From: Primula veris
Taxonomy: Eukaryota > Streptophyta > Magnoliopsida > Ericales > Primulaceae
Reading direction: 5' to 3'
Assembly (NCBI GenBank): GCA_963682055.1
Contig: OY821747.1
Span: 32,424,126 to 32,488,125 of the forward strand
DNA length: 64,000 bases
The notes below the pieces were generated by a model. That model worked only from the letters and a program-made list of their open reading frames with translations. It searched no databases and was not told where the DNA came from. Each line of letters opens with the position of its first letter. Positions within the stretch are counted from its first letter, which is position 1. The position numbers and the translations under genes were made by a program. This document shows positions 21,622 to 33,659 of this stretch, one piece after another.

Positions 21622-23804
21622 TGTGTCATTCTCCTAGTTTTCTTCACCAGCCTCATTTTTTATTGTTTTATATCTTTTTATATAAAATTAGGGTTTCTAT
21701 TTAGCAATGCCTCTGTTTCCAGGTTAGAACTCAAACTAGGGTTTTTTTTTTAATCCTTTTTATTCTTTTTTTCTTTTATACCTATTCTTGATTTTAGAGG
21801 ACCACAAAAATCATTGCTTTGAAATAACCAACGAATTTTTTTCTGAATTGAAAGTTTAATAAATAAATAAATAAAAAGCTGATCTTTTTTAGAAATGAGT
21901 TGATTGTTGAATTCTAGATTTAGATCATTAGCCTTACTCAAATTCAATTTTCACCGTTTTGTACCCTTTTTTCGGTTTCGGACAATTCTTAGTATAAAGG
22001 GTTTTGTTATTTTTTTTGAATTGACCAACCAAATCTTTTGCCAATTTTGATCTTGATTTACTAGTTTGAAATTGTGGAGATACATATATATATATATATT
22101 GAATTTGCTCAACGGTGGAGTTGATACCAGGGGGAAATATCAGTATTTCAAATATTTGTTCTTTTTTCTTGCTAATTAATAGTAATGAATACCATTTACG
22201 ATCTTTTTTTAATATGGGTAGGAATTACTATTAATAATCTTTATACCATACCATCTGTACCCCGTAACTCTGCATGCAAGAACGACAATGATCGACCCTG
22301 TGAATACCTATATTTGTTTGCTTTTCCGTGTAGTGATGAATTACTCGTTTAGATATTTGTTAATGTTTACAACATGCACAATTACTTTGTTTTTAATTGT
22401 TATACTGCTAGTTTATCCCTAGAAAATTAGTTTTTTTAAATGTTTTATAGTAAACTGCTTGCTTTTTCTTGCCATAAGTTGATCATTTTTCAGTATTCCA
22501 TATTGTTACGAATGCCATTATTAAAAAATAGAATAATTAGAGTATTAAAAAAATATACCATTTAAAGGGTTTGGTTAAAAAAAGTTTAGATAATCTTTTT
22601 TACAGAAATCTTATGCAAAATGAGAGTAAAGACAAATAACAAGCTGATGTTTTCGGATCAGCTGGCTGATCTTGATTTAGTTTATAATGTAGAATAATTT
22701 CTCTAGTTTAATGTTAGATTCAAAGTGTAGGACTATCTATCCCTGATTCAAAGTGATTTTTTTTAGCTCAACTTGCTCTTAAAAATGAGGTTTTGAAAGT
22801 GTTTTCGCTAACTTTTTTACCCTCAAGTTAAGGTTATAGGTTCTTGTAACCGGATATCTGATTAGGTTGCTTATGTTTATAGGTTTCTGATCGGACTTTA
22901 TTCTTATTCGTATCATTGGGGCACTTGTCCCATGTTTACTACTCTTCTATTATGCATCTAATAAAACTTTATTTCTTTATTTATATATTAGTAATTGTGG
23001 TCACGTGTTGCGTGTGCGACGTGTATAGTGCGATAAAAGAATCAAAAGTATAAATGTGGTGATGATACAATTATGTGAAAAGTAAAAAAAAAAAGATATA
23101 ATATAAGATGAGAATACTCAAAAAAAATTGGGTGGTTAAATATGAAGAAATAGTGTTATTTTCTATTATTTATGAAAGTATGGTTGTATGCTAATTAATA
23201 AAAGGGTGTAGAAGTATTTTTGAAAAAAAAATGGTAAAATTTGACAACCTCAAAAATCTTGACTTGACGTACTATAATAATATGATATATATATATATAT
23301 ATATATACATATTTCAAATACTACTAATGAGTAATGATTACAATTTATGGGGGTTTACAAATACCCGAGGGGGGAATTACAATTAATACCCTTAATGCAA
23401 TTTGTTACTCATAACCCCGTAATAAAAAAAGACGTGGCAGACAATGATTGGCCTCGTTACATATCTAGACTTGTTTGTTTTTTTTGTGTAGTGATGAATT
23501 ACTCATTTAGATCTGTGTTTGCCATTATTGAAAATACTGTCTTTTTCTGTCCTGTATTTTCAAGAATATGTTTAGGTTTTCTTTTTTCTGCCACACTCAT
23601 CTCTTATTACTTGTCGTGTTTTTATTCCCTACCTAAAATGAAAATGATTTGTCTAACGGTCATGCTATCTTCTAAGAGTTTTGCTTTGTACAGGATGGAA
23701 CCTTTTTCCTACCTTATATTTAGGAAAACACCCGTTAGGTTTGTGTATGCTTTATATACTGAAGTTACTCGTTGACTAAAAAGATGTTTTTTTTTCCGAA
23801 ATGG

Positions 23805-23934
23805 GTGACAGTTACCACCATAAAAATAGATGTTGCTGGTGTGGAAGAGGCAGAAGGTACAGACGACGAGGATGAAGCGGAAAATCAGCTAGAGGCATAT
23901 TTCTTCAAGCGAATAAGTGACTTACCAGATAAAG
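23805..23934 (+). other. Acidic exon-like ORF, copy A of unit 2
   Basis: Same residues as copy A of unit 1 up to DLPDKG. In this unit the frame is open further upstream, to an ATG at 23772 or 23784 (MFFFPKW, then VTVTT), so it could also be read as a start exon. Confidence 0.42.
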
Positions 23935-25219
23935 GTAACATTTCTTTCCCAAAGTATAATTATTCTCACTTGCCTCAAACTTCTAAAGTATGTGTAATGT
24001 TAATGAATGCGAAAGGACAAATGTTAATCTTCTTAACCTAACTAAGACAACCCTAGTTTTGAAGGGTGTCCTTCAGTCCTTCACATCACATTTATTTTTG
24101 TTGAGTATTTACCAGAAAGAGTTATAAAATTCCGTGTTACTGTTTTCAATTTTCCTAAATCCTTCGAACTGTGCAAGCAGGCCAGCTCTTTTCAAACTTT
24201 CAAAACTATTGCTATTTTGATTTATTTTCCTTAAACATTCAAATTCATGTGCCATGTTAGATATTTATATGTGTGTGCGTGTGTGTATTCATTATCCATG
24301 ATGTTCCCTGTATTCCCTTTTACTCGTGTTCCTGTTTTTTTCTTAGTGCTTATTATCATTGCGATAAGGATGGTTACGGACAAATTTGATTACTAGTTCA
24401 AAAGTTAGTTTTCTTAAAGCATAAACCCAGCTCCAAACTTCATGAATTATAATATATGATATAGAGATTTATCTCAGTCTCCTCAGAACCATGTCTACGT
24501 TACATGAAGTATGTTTATGTTTTGCCTTTCCACAAAGCCGTTAGGAACAAGTATGTTTCTTTTTAATCTTCTAATTTGAAGAAATGAAACAAGTATGTTT
24601 GTATGTTTATGTTCTGCCTTTCTTTCTTTTGCTATATATGTATGTTATTAGAGTTTCTCACTTATCTGTCAAAGTTCAGTAGCTCACACATATATATTAG
24701 TTTTGAGTGTGTTTGAAAAGGATTATTTTGCTTCCACAAGGTTATTTGGAACATGCATGTTTCTTTTTAATTTTATTATTTGAAGAAATAAAACATGTAG
24801 TATGTTTTTTTCTTGAAAAAGATAAGAAGTATGTTTTTATATTTGTTTATGTTTTGCCTTTTTTTTGCTATCTATGTATATTGTTAAAGCTCCTCAGTTA
24901 TCTGTCAAAAGACTCAAAGCTCGCACATATATATTAATTAGGGTGTGTTTGATAAGGATTATCTTGCTTCCTAATTTCCTATGATCTCTTTCTTTTTGAT
25001 CCCATATCTATGTATGTTGTTAGAGTTTCACAATTGTCTGTCAAAACTCACTCATATAGTTTACAATGTGTTTGATAAGGATTATCTTGCTTCCTAATTA
25101 GTAATTTCCTACGATCTCTTTTTTCTTTCGCATATCTATGTATGTTGTGGTTAACATGATTCGTTTTTTTCTTCTAAATTTATGGGCAAAAAAAGGAATA
25201 AATTATTTTCTATTTGCAG

Positions 25220-25315
25220 CTACAGGATTCAACAAATCAAGAGCTCAATCATCAAGATCCTCTATTTAACCTTCCTTCAAAGATCCTATGCAGAGTCATC
25301 AACATTTCTTTAAAG
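25220..25315 (+). pseudogene. ARF-like exon (unit 2)
   Basis: Same 32 residues as in unit 1, with acceptor TTTGCAG and donor AAAG|GTTACC kept. It ends 28 bp before the Alfin-like start codon at 25344. Confidence 0.68.
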
Positions 25316-25343
25316 GTTACCATTATGCGTTCACACTGAGATA

Positions 25344-26104
25344 ATGGAGGAGGTGATCGGTAAGCAAAGTGTTGGTGATGTGTTCAATGATTTCAAGGGG
25401 AGAAGAGCTGCTCTGATCAAAGCTCTCACCGATGAGGTGGACGAGTTTTTTTTGAAGTGCAGTTCAGAGAGGGAAAATCTGTGCTTATTTGGGTTTCCAA
25501 ATGGGACTTGGGAAGTGAAAATGCCCAGAGACGAGGCCCCGCCTGAGAGTCCCGAGCCAGCTGTGGGCATAAAATTTGCAAGGGATGGTCCAGACCGCAA
25601 GGAGTGGATATGCTTTGTGGCAAGACATTCTGATTGTTGGTTGAAGGCTGTTGCCTGTTATTTCGGTTCCCGAGCCAGATGATGAATAATCTCCCAACTA
25701 TATTTGAAGTTGTGAAGATGGAGCCAGAACAACGAGCGAGAATTGCTCATCGCATTAAATCCTCCTCAAGCAAGAAAATGTCTCACAAGTCTGAGCAGCA
25801 TGAGTTGGTGAAGAGGCTGAATGAAGTAGAGAGGAGAGAAGAGCAGGAGAGAGATGATGAAAATGGACAAAATGTAAATCTGTGTAGTTCCTGTGGCGAT
25901 GACTATGCCGATGACTACAGCGGAGAGTTTTGGATTTGCTGTGACATGTGCGAAAGGTGGTACCATGGAAAGTGTGTGAAGATATCTCCTATAAGAGCCG
26001 CACGTATTGATAAGTACATGTGCCCTAACTACACCACCAAGGTATTGATAAGTACATGTGCCCTAACTGCACCACCAAGAGGGCTATGGTCTAAAGTTTA
26101 TTAG
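25344..26104 (+). pseudogene. Alfin1-like pseudogene, copy 2
   Basis: The start ATG is intact (MEEVIGKQ) and the N-terminal domain runs to a stop at 25682. The same break after YFGSRAR and the same 38-bp duplication occur as in copy 1, so both predate the unit duplication. This copy has its own lesion: the last zinc-binding cysteine of the PHD finger is tyrosine (TGC to TAC at 26030-26032, CPNY). It also differs in the linker ([18 protein letters not shown]) and reads CSSC for the first ligand pair. As read it could encode only a 112-residue N-terminal domain. Confidence 0.92.
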
Positions 26105-26622
26105 GTTCTGGATTTAAATAAAGTAGTTGATTAGTATTCAATAGTTTTAAACTGAACTATGAGAAATTGGTGAGTACAATTTAAGGGACTTTACAAATAC
26201 CCAGGGGGAATTACGATTAATACCCGTAATGCAATTTATTCCTCATAACCCCGTAATGAAAACAGACGTGACCAACAATGATCGTGCTTGTTACATATCT
26301 AGACTTGTTTGCTTTTTCATGTAGTGATCATAAATTACTCATTAGTTCTTTGTTTGCCATTATTGAAAATGCTATCTTTTTTGTCCTCCATTATCAAGAA
26401 TATTCTTTTGTCTTCTTTTTTCCACCGCACTCATCCCTTATTCCTTGTCATCTTTTTACTGCCTACCTAAAACGAAAATGATTTGTCTAACGACCCTACT
26501 ATCTTCTAAAAGGGTAGCTTTGTACAGGAAAGAACATTTTTCCTTGCCCTATATTTAGGAAAACACTAAGCTTTTTATACTGAAGTTACTCGTTGACTAA
26601 AATGATGTTTTTTTCAAAATGA

Positions 26623-26752
26623 GTGACAGTTACCAACATAAAAAAAGAGGTTGCTGGTGTGGAAGAGGCAGAAGGTACAGACGACGAGGACGAAGCAGAA
26701 AATCAGCTAGAGGCATATTTCTTAAAGCGGATAAGTGATTTACCAGATAAAG
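26623..26752 (+). other. Acidic exon-like ORF, copy B of unit 2
   Basis: Closer to copy A than copy B of unit 1 is (ENQLEAYFLKR). The donor AAAG|GTAGCG is kept. The sequence after it has a TAA (AAAGTAATATAAC) where unit 1 reads AAAGTATTATAAC. Confidence 0.42.
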
Positions 26753-28560
26753 GTAGCGTTTCTTTCCCAAAGTAATATAACTATTCTCACTCTCTCCCAA
26801 GTATGTGAATTTCACTTGAATTTAAGGGGTACCAAGTATGTGAATTTCAATAGTTATAACTCCTCTAATGAATCTTTTGATTGCAGTTAAACTTGTGTTT
26901 TAGTGGCAGTTTATGCAACATGGAGGACAATTTAGAAATTTCTTGTTCTTATGTGTATGTAGCATAACATACTGACACACATGGTTTTATTTTGATGCCT
27001 CATTGGATTTCTTCAATAGCTATGATGCAGAAATTGGGTTTGATTAATGGACATCTAAGCAGTGTTAAGCAAATTATTTTGAAGATTTTCCCTCTGTAGT
27101 CTTGTTTTGGATGTATTAATCAGCGTAATGTTTTACATATTCATTACATGCTTATAATATTAATGGTTTTTGAAAAAGGTTTCCTAGTTCGAGTAATCAT
27201 TTTCTTCTTCGCTAATTTGAGAATCGTATTGAGGAATAGGTTAGCTCTGAACTATTTGCTGTAATAGTGGTATTTACTTTGATAATTGGTAACTGGTGAA
27301 AATGATTCCATTGGATTCCAACTAAACTAATATTGAGTGGATTGGTTTATATACTTCCACCATTGCCATATTTGACAAAAAGCTTAACGTACAACATCTT
27401 CTTGATTAAGATGTTGAAGATCGTGACGTATACAGATTTAACAATCTAACAAAAACACTACCATTGCTCTATGTATTTGCCCAAGTAGAATTTGTAGTTA
27501 AAAAGTATCATTGAAATATTGTTTACATCGTCTGCCTTTGTTTTTTTCTAATGTAATCGCTAAAGTTTTCCTGCTGCATTTAGGTGTTTTGACATTAGTC
27601 CAAGCCCTATTTTCCTGTATTTTCAAGAGAGGGAAAAGAGATTTCTGAAGCCGCAGTCGCCACCTTCTCTCCATTTTGACTGCGGGTAAGTTTTCCTTTC
27701 TGAAATAATTTGTCTTGGTTTACCTTTATTAAAAAAAACCTTTCCCTGGATGGAGAAGCAAAATGTTTTTTGTTGGTTGAGGAGTTTCATGTCTTCAGTG
27801 GACATATGATGAAACCAACCCATTCAGTAGCAATTTTTCCTTCACAATTAATTTCAAAAAATGAAAACTTCCAAATGGATCTTAATGCTTTTTTTTACTG
27901 TGAGTAGCTCCCAATAGTATTTCATGTAGGATTATCTGAAACACATACCATTCATGATCTAATATTTAAACAAAGAATGTATAGTAGACTCGTTATCGCA
28001 TTTTTTTTTTTTACAAAGATTATCAGAGAGTTTCTTTCCAATGAAAATTTTAAAATACTTACAGGAATTGACATATATTAATTGTTTAACCTACCTCAAG
28101 TGCGGACTCTATCACGAAATTTTGTACCTACTATCCTCTCTTACAAGATCGTGATTTTCATCCTTGGTCAGGTTATATTGGTCTGGTTTTAACATGAAGT
28201 GGATGGACATATGCTACCGTCATTCCGAATTTCTTTATGCCATAGAAAACAATAAATAGCGATTCACATAAAGTAAATCGACTCATTTTTAGAATTGTGG
28301 GTTTGTTTCTGTGGCAGTACAGTTTTCTGGATCGGATATATGATGCCACACTTGCAAAATTACGTGAATAACTTTTGAAAAGGGATCAAGACTTTTTCAA
28401 AATTCTATGAAAGATGTAACTCTATGACTAGTATTCTCCGGGCTTTTGTGGATGTGGGTCGAGATAGAACAACATCGTACTCCCCTAGTTTGTTAAACTA
28501 TTGCCCGATCGAGCCAGGGATGAGAAATGAAGGGATGTATTAAATAAACTTGAAACTACT

Positions 28561-28791
28561 ATGAGACACTACTGCTTTTTAAACAGGGACACAGAGTTAT
28601 CTCAGTTGGAATGGGAGAAATTGACAAGCGAGTGTCGTTTTATGGTCGAGGAACTATTATCCTTCGATTATCGTGCAAAACCATTAGAGGAAAATGATAT
28701 AGTTGTTGATATGGGAAAAAGGATCTTCTACTATCTTCGATGTAACTATAACTCACAAGATGGATATAGTTGTGGACCCAGATGGGGATAA
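28561..28791 (+). other. Unassigned 76-codon ORF, only in units 2 and 4
   Basis: It starts ATGAGACACTACTGC just after the point where units 1 and 2 diverge. The product is mixed-charge and soluble (TELSQLEWEKLTSE, FMVEELLSFDYRAKPLEEND, IVVDMGKRIFYYLR, end CGPRWG). Its composition looks more protein-like than the surrounding frames, and TTTAAACAG near the start could be a splice acceptor, so it may be an exon fragment. No family is recognised. Confidence 0.3.
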
Positions 28792-30795
28792 ATTACGGTC
28801 AATAAGCGTACAAGTTTCATGTATCTGTTTCAAATATAGTTTTAAATTTCAAATGTTCTAGTAACTACTGTTCACTTTATTCCATTGTTCAAGTTTGATT
28901 CCATTCTTTTGATATTTATCATGCCACTTCTTATCATCAAGTGTTTTTGGAAAATAATAATAATGTGTGTTTAGATTGGTCTTTGTCTTTGCTTATCTTT
29001 TTATTTATTTAGTTTGGCAAATTGATAAAATATACAAATTTAAGAACCTCAAATTAAGGTGGCTACATTATTATAAAACGTATGTAACATTTCAGACCCA
29101 ATTGAAAACACAAACTCAAATTTTGCTGTATAGATTTGTTAGATAGAAAACAACCAATGGAGAAAGATTACTTTCAATTAGAAAACATCTCAACACAAAT
29201 GCGAGCTAGAATTCATTCAAATCTATAAAGAAACTCTATCCTGTGACTTTTTAAAATAGTAAATGATATTGCTGGGCGACCTCTTTTAGTAAGGTCTGGT
29301 TACCAAGATTTGCATATGTATCCGATTTGGGATAAATTCCAGACTGGAGAGGCTCATATTTTTCCATTTTCCTTAATGTAAATTTTGGGGCATTAATCGA
29401 GCAATTGATCTTGCTGTTGCTTCTAAATAGTGTCCTCGATACCATAGAATGACTATGAAGCAAAATGGCATTGCTTGTCACTGATGCGTGGCTAGTGGCT
29501 AGATTGATTTCCTTCGAAAAGTTTTGCACCCTTAATCTTGTTAACCTCTTTCAAAAAAATCTTTCCCTTTCAGGAACCGACAGTGCAACAGATTTCGAAA
29601 CTTATAAATTAGTATAAAATGGTCCAGGAAATCGTGAATTTTCAAGATAAGTTTTTTCTGCAAAATACAAAATTTCTCGAGTAAGGGATGGCGGGAGAAA
29701 TGTTTTTGAAGTTTGTAGTATATTTTATTGCTTGACACTTAAATTGCATACTTCTACCCAAAATTGAAAAGAAAAATGAAATGTATTTATTAGAGAGACT
29801 TTTTTTTTTTGTTAATTGTCACATAAGTAATTTTGTTAAAATTGTGTAATAAAAAATAAAATAATAAAACAAATGACCAGTTTGCCCCTAAAAGTGTACA
29901 TGTCGTGGACATGATTGTCACGTGTATGCAAATTGAGTGATTTTTGACATACTATTTTGCTATTTAGGAATATTCATATGTAGATATGCAATTCGGTAAC
30001 CACCAAAAAGTTGGTGTACTAAACCAAAACTAACCAATATCAGAAATTGCATATCTTCGAATAGCAGAAATTGTAAAGTGGTGTTCTATAATACAGCATC
30101 CAACATATTATATTTATTTCACAAATTATTTAGAACTTGGATTCTCACTACGAGTTTGTTTAAAAAAATGAAAATATATGTGTTAAATTTACAGATTTAT
30201 TCATAACATCTTTACTAAAAAGCAGTTTTTTTTTTTTGGAAAAGCATGTCTTTTTGATACAATTATAAGGGGATAAAGTACACAATAAGATACCAATTTT
30301 TTGTATCACTACACAATATGAGAACAAAATGACTTTTAAGCAATATGTTATTGCAACTTCAATATAGGGAGACGAGTATGAGTAGAGTTTCAATTCAAAT
30401 TAAGCAATCTATTACATATAATATAATAGACAACCCGTTTTAAATACTTTATTTTAATGCCAACGCTTAAACACACAGCAATGGCCTACATATTCACTAA
30501 AAATCTGACTTGAACAGATTGTAAACTGTTTTTTCTTTGTCAAATTAGGAAGGAAAAAAAAAACTAAGAGATTAAACTCAAACTAAATTTTGAAGAGTAG
30601 CTTGTTAGCATTTTATTGTTTGGTGTTTAACACTATGTTGTTCTATAATAATATAAATTATAACACTACTTAGTTAAAGTAGATATAAGTCTTTTTGAAC
30701 ATAGAAATTAAACTCTTTTTTGGTATTTTTCTTTAGTTTTTGTTGTTGTATCATTTTTTTTTTTATTAAAAACCATGGAGAGAAAATTGAAAGTC
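28792..30795. other. 3' part of unit 2 without recognisable genes
   Basis: AT-rich sequence. Minus-strand frames at 29251-29529 and 29541-29738 show no family motif. 30257-30790 matches the remnant at 8892-9735 and contains the empty site for the CACTA MITE at 30377. Confidence 0.5.
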
Positions 30796-32006
30796 TGAAA
30801 TTCCTATCCGCTGTTCTAGTTGCAGTTTTGCAGTTAGGTTCTAAGTGAGGTTGCAACCACAGTTAGAACCCAGTGTATAAATGGACAGAACTGTAAAATG
30901 TTAAATGTACGTAAATTAAATCACACGCACATTTAACAACGGAGTTCACCTAACTAGGCTACGTCTCCGGGGCACTTACCCAGATTATGATATTATAAAA
31001 AGCTTACAATATAGGACTCAAGTCTTAACGAAAAACACTTAGACTCCCTCTAGGTTTTTCTGCCTATCTCTATATTGCTCCTACTCTATAACTATCACTT
31101 ATAAATCAATGGCATCCCACCATTGTTTTCTTTTTAAAGCTCACGTGTATTCTCTCTAGAAAATAAGTTCTTTATAATTTAGAACACACACTTTTACAAG
31201 CTAAGTTATCAAGTATATAAGCAAGTAAAAACAATCTTCTATTCTTCAATATCTTTTGATTGTTCTTGACTTTATTGATTGGCTTCAATCTTCCCATGCA
31301 TTGCGTGATACTCCAGCATTGATTGACTCCAATCATCATTGGTTGATACCTGTTTAATAACCAGCTTGTTTGAAGGAGTTAGTATTTTCCTATAACTAGG
31401 AAACATGTAAAAAGATCATATCTTGGAAAGATATCTTTTAAGTATTCATGTAAAACATTAACTCCTAATTTTATTCAATCTTTAAACAAATCATACTGAA
31501 TTGATAAGGAACACAGATTGAAACATGTGATAAGGATTAGTGTAAGAATAGAGATATAGAATTATAAATGTAAATGAAACATAACTAATCTCTTTATATC
31601 TTTTTAGGAAATCTTTTCTTATCACTTTGATATTCTCAATAAACACATATTAACAATTTGGAATCATATGAGAATATATCTTGCATGCTGTAGACCAATT
31701 AACAATCAATAAACGACAGCTATGCAGATTTGTAGAACAAGACAGAATTCTGCTTACAGGCAGGTTGGAACTAGTGGTTGCAACTGAGGTTGCAACTGGT
31801 ACTTGAAACCTGTCACTACTGACTTAGTAGGTTGCAACTGAGGTTGCAACTGGTACTTGAAACCTGTCACTATGGGTTGTAACTGAGGTTGCAACTAGTA
31901 ATTAAAACCTGTCAATGCTGTCTTAGTTCGTAATAACAGTTAGAATTTATTTAGTAAAAACCAATAGACAATAAACAACATTTAGACCAGGAATCTGGTC
32001 CTAACA
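30796..32006 (-). repeat. Sirevirus LTR (unit 2)
   Basis: It begins TGAAATTCC and ends GGTCCTAACA in plus orientation, giving TG...CA ends. The adjoining polypurine tract, CAAAGGGGGAGAT on the minus strand (32007-32019), fixes the inner edge. The outer edge coincides with the end of homology to 9735. No partner LTR exists in the window, so neither target duplication nor age can be read. Confidence 0.8.
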
Positions 32007-32302
32007 ATCTCCCCCTTTGTCATTGGTTTTGACAAATCAATCAAGTTTATAAGTCATCCCAACCACCTGCAAATTCAATATCAGTAAGCTCCCCATGTAT
32101 GTTAGAATTGCAGGCATTTTAAGTAAGCACAATCATTCACATATTCAATTTAAAAACAGCCATACTTCAAACTTGAAATTGCAGAAATTTAAAGACAAAA
32201 AAAACATAGCACAACAATGTCTTAGCACAGCAGCATTGAGTCTTGAAATTGAATGAAACTGAACAACAGAACAAAACATAAACTGATCATAACATAAACT
32301 TC

Positions 32303-32318
32303 ACTCCCCCTATTTGTC
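32303..32318 (-). other. Second polypurine-tract-like motif (unit 2)
   Basis: On the minus strand GACAAATAGGGGGAGT, just after the envelope-like ORF. It resembles the main tract (GACAAAGGGGGAGAT) 290 bp further on. Duplicate polypurine tracts are a described Sirevirus trait. Confidence 0.55.
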
Positions 32319-32332
32319 AGCAACCATTGTAC

Positions 32333-33643
32333 TCAGTCACGAGGAATATCAGAATGTGGAGCCCTTTCTCTGAGAGGATTGATTCTTACCACCTCTTCAT
32401 CTTCTGCATTGTCATCCTCACTGCTTATAGAAAAGCCATCATCACTATGAGTTGCATCCCCATCACTGGCACCACCATCACTGTCACTATCATTTTCACT
32501 TTCTATAAGATTTTCCAGCAGCTTCTTGATTTGATAGTCATCAGTATCCAGCTCAGCCCTCCTTTTTGCATTGTAAGCCAACTTTTGCTTCAAATACCAC
32601 CTCACACCCTTCTTCTTTTCTGAAGGAGCATTAGATGTCTCTTCTTCTTTTTCTTTGCCCTTTTCTCCAGATATGTCATTAACATGCCCTTCTTTTAGCA
32701 ACTTAGCAGAAATATATAGGGCAGATGGACAATCAGAGGAGGGTTCATTCATGATATTGATAGGAGAATTTCTGCCCATAGAATAAACTTGGCCTAGAAT
32801 CATACCAGATATGAGGCAGGGGAAAGGAAGGAGAGTGGAAGTAGAATCTGTGTTACTGAAATCTCTTATGAGATTGAAGACGTGATGTCCAAAGTTGATA
32901 GGCCTAGAATCCATGATTTTATAGAGAAAGGTAGCCATATCTTTGCTAACTTTTGAGGGCTGTTTGGTTGGGGTCCAATTAAACCTAGCTATTTTGTGCA
33001 GAACAGCAGCACACAGAGTGAGAGAAGATGTTTTGATGGAATTCCCATCAAATCTATTGTTTTTACCAGTTAGAACCAAGGCAATGACCTCAAAGTCATA
33101 ATTAACATCTTCAACATCAGGATTGGGTGTATTTAGGAAATCATTAATAAGTTTTGGAGTAAAATCCAAAGTAAGACCTCTCAGAAAAACTCTCCCATAA
33201 GCAGGGTTTCCCTCATCAAATACAATGCTACTGAGATTAGCATAGAATTCTTTAACAACAGAAGGAAGAAAAGATTCAGCAAAAGTAATTGTTTTTCCTA
33301 AACCAACAGCATGCAACAGCTTTTCAACATACACCTGTATGTGTGGATAACTGACCAAATTGAGCTTCCTTTCACAGTGAATTTCTTTACTAGAAAAAGC
33401 CCTAAATCTCCTATAAGTTCTTCTACTCCAGAACTTAGGATCAACTGCATTGAATTTTTTATCATACTCAAACTTAGCAACAAAAGGATCATTAATAGTA
33501 TTCCTCCTAGGACGCTTTTTAGTCCTACGTGTCTTAGGAGAAGAGGACTCACTTACCTTAGCCTTAGAGCTATGACTTGTTGAAGATTTGTTCATGAAAT
33601 CTCTTATAGTGCAATCATCATCAGTACTGGGGTTATTAGACAT
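32333..33643 (-). CDS. Envelope-like ORF of Sirevirus-type element (unit 2)
   Basis: A 436-codon intact frame with a true ATG at 33641-33643. The N-terminus is Ser-rich with a basic cluster (KTRRTKKRPRR, nuclear-localisation-like). The middle part has the pattern GRVFLRGLTLDFTPKLINDF and later LPFPCLISGMIL, as in the plant retrotransposon domain found in envelope-like ORFs. The C-terminus is acidic (SENDSDSDGG, SSEDDNAEDEE). I see no signal peptide and no clear membrane span, so a surface role is unlikely. It sits between the truncated internal region and the polypurine tract, where such ORFs lie in Sireviruses. The product's role is unknown. It could instead be an unusual Gag-like protein, but the zinc knuckle is missing. 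Confidence 0.68.
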   Translation of the reverse strand: MSNNPSTDDDCTIRDFMNKSSTSHSSKAKVSESSSPKTRRTKKRPRRNTINDPFVAKFEYDKKFNAVDPKFWSRRTYRRFRAFSSKEIHCERKLNLVSYPHIQVYVEKLLHAVGLGKTITFAESFLPSVVKEFYANLSSIVFDEGNPAYGRVFLRGLTLDFTPKLINDFLNTPNPDVEDVNYDFEVIALVLTGKNNRFDGNSIKTSSLTLCAAVLHKIARFNWTPTKQPSKVSKDMATFLYKIMDSRPINFGHHVFNLIRDFSNTDSTSTLLPFPCLISGMILGQVYSMGRNSPINIMNEPSSDCPSALYISAKLLKEGHVNDISGEKGKEKEEETSNAPSEKKKGVRWYLKQKLAYNAKRRAELDTDDYQIKKLLENLIESENDSDSDGGASDGDATHSDDGFSISSEDDNAEDEEVVRINPLRERAPHSDIPRD

Positions 33644-33659
33644 GGTTGCAACTGGGGGT

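Noticed and set aside
31770..31900. Regularly spaced short repeats that could suggest a CRISPR array
   Set aside because: Plant nuclear context, palindromic word inside an LTR, very short and uneven spacers.
32327..32623. Plus-strand ORF over the envelope-like ORF
   Set aside because: Antisense shadow of the 436-codon minus-strand frame; its residues reflect the acidic codons of the opposite strand.
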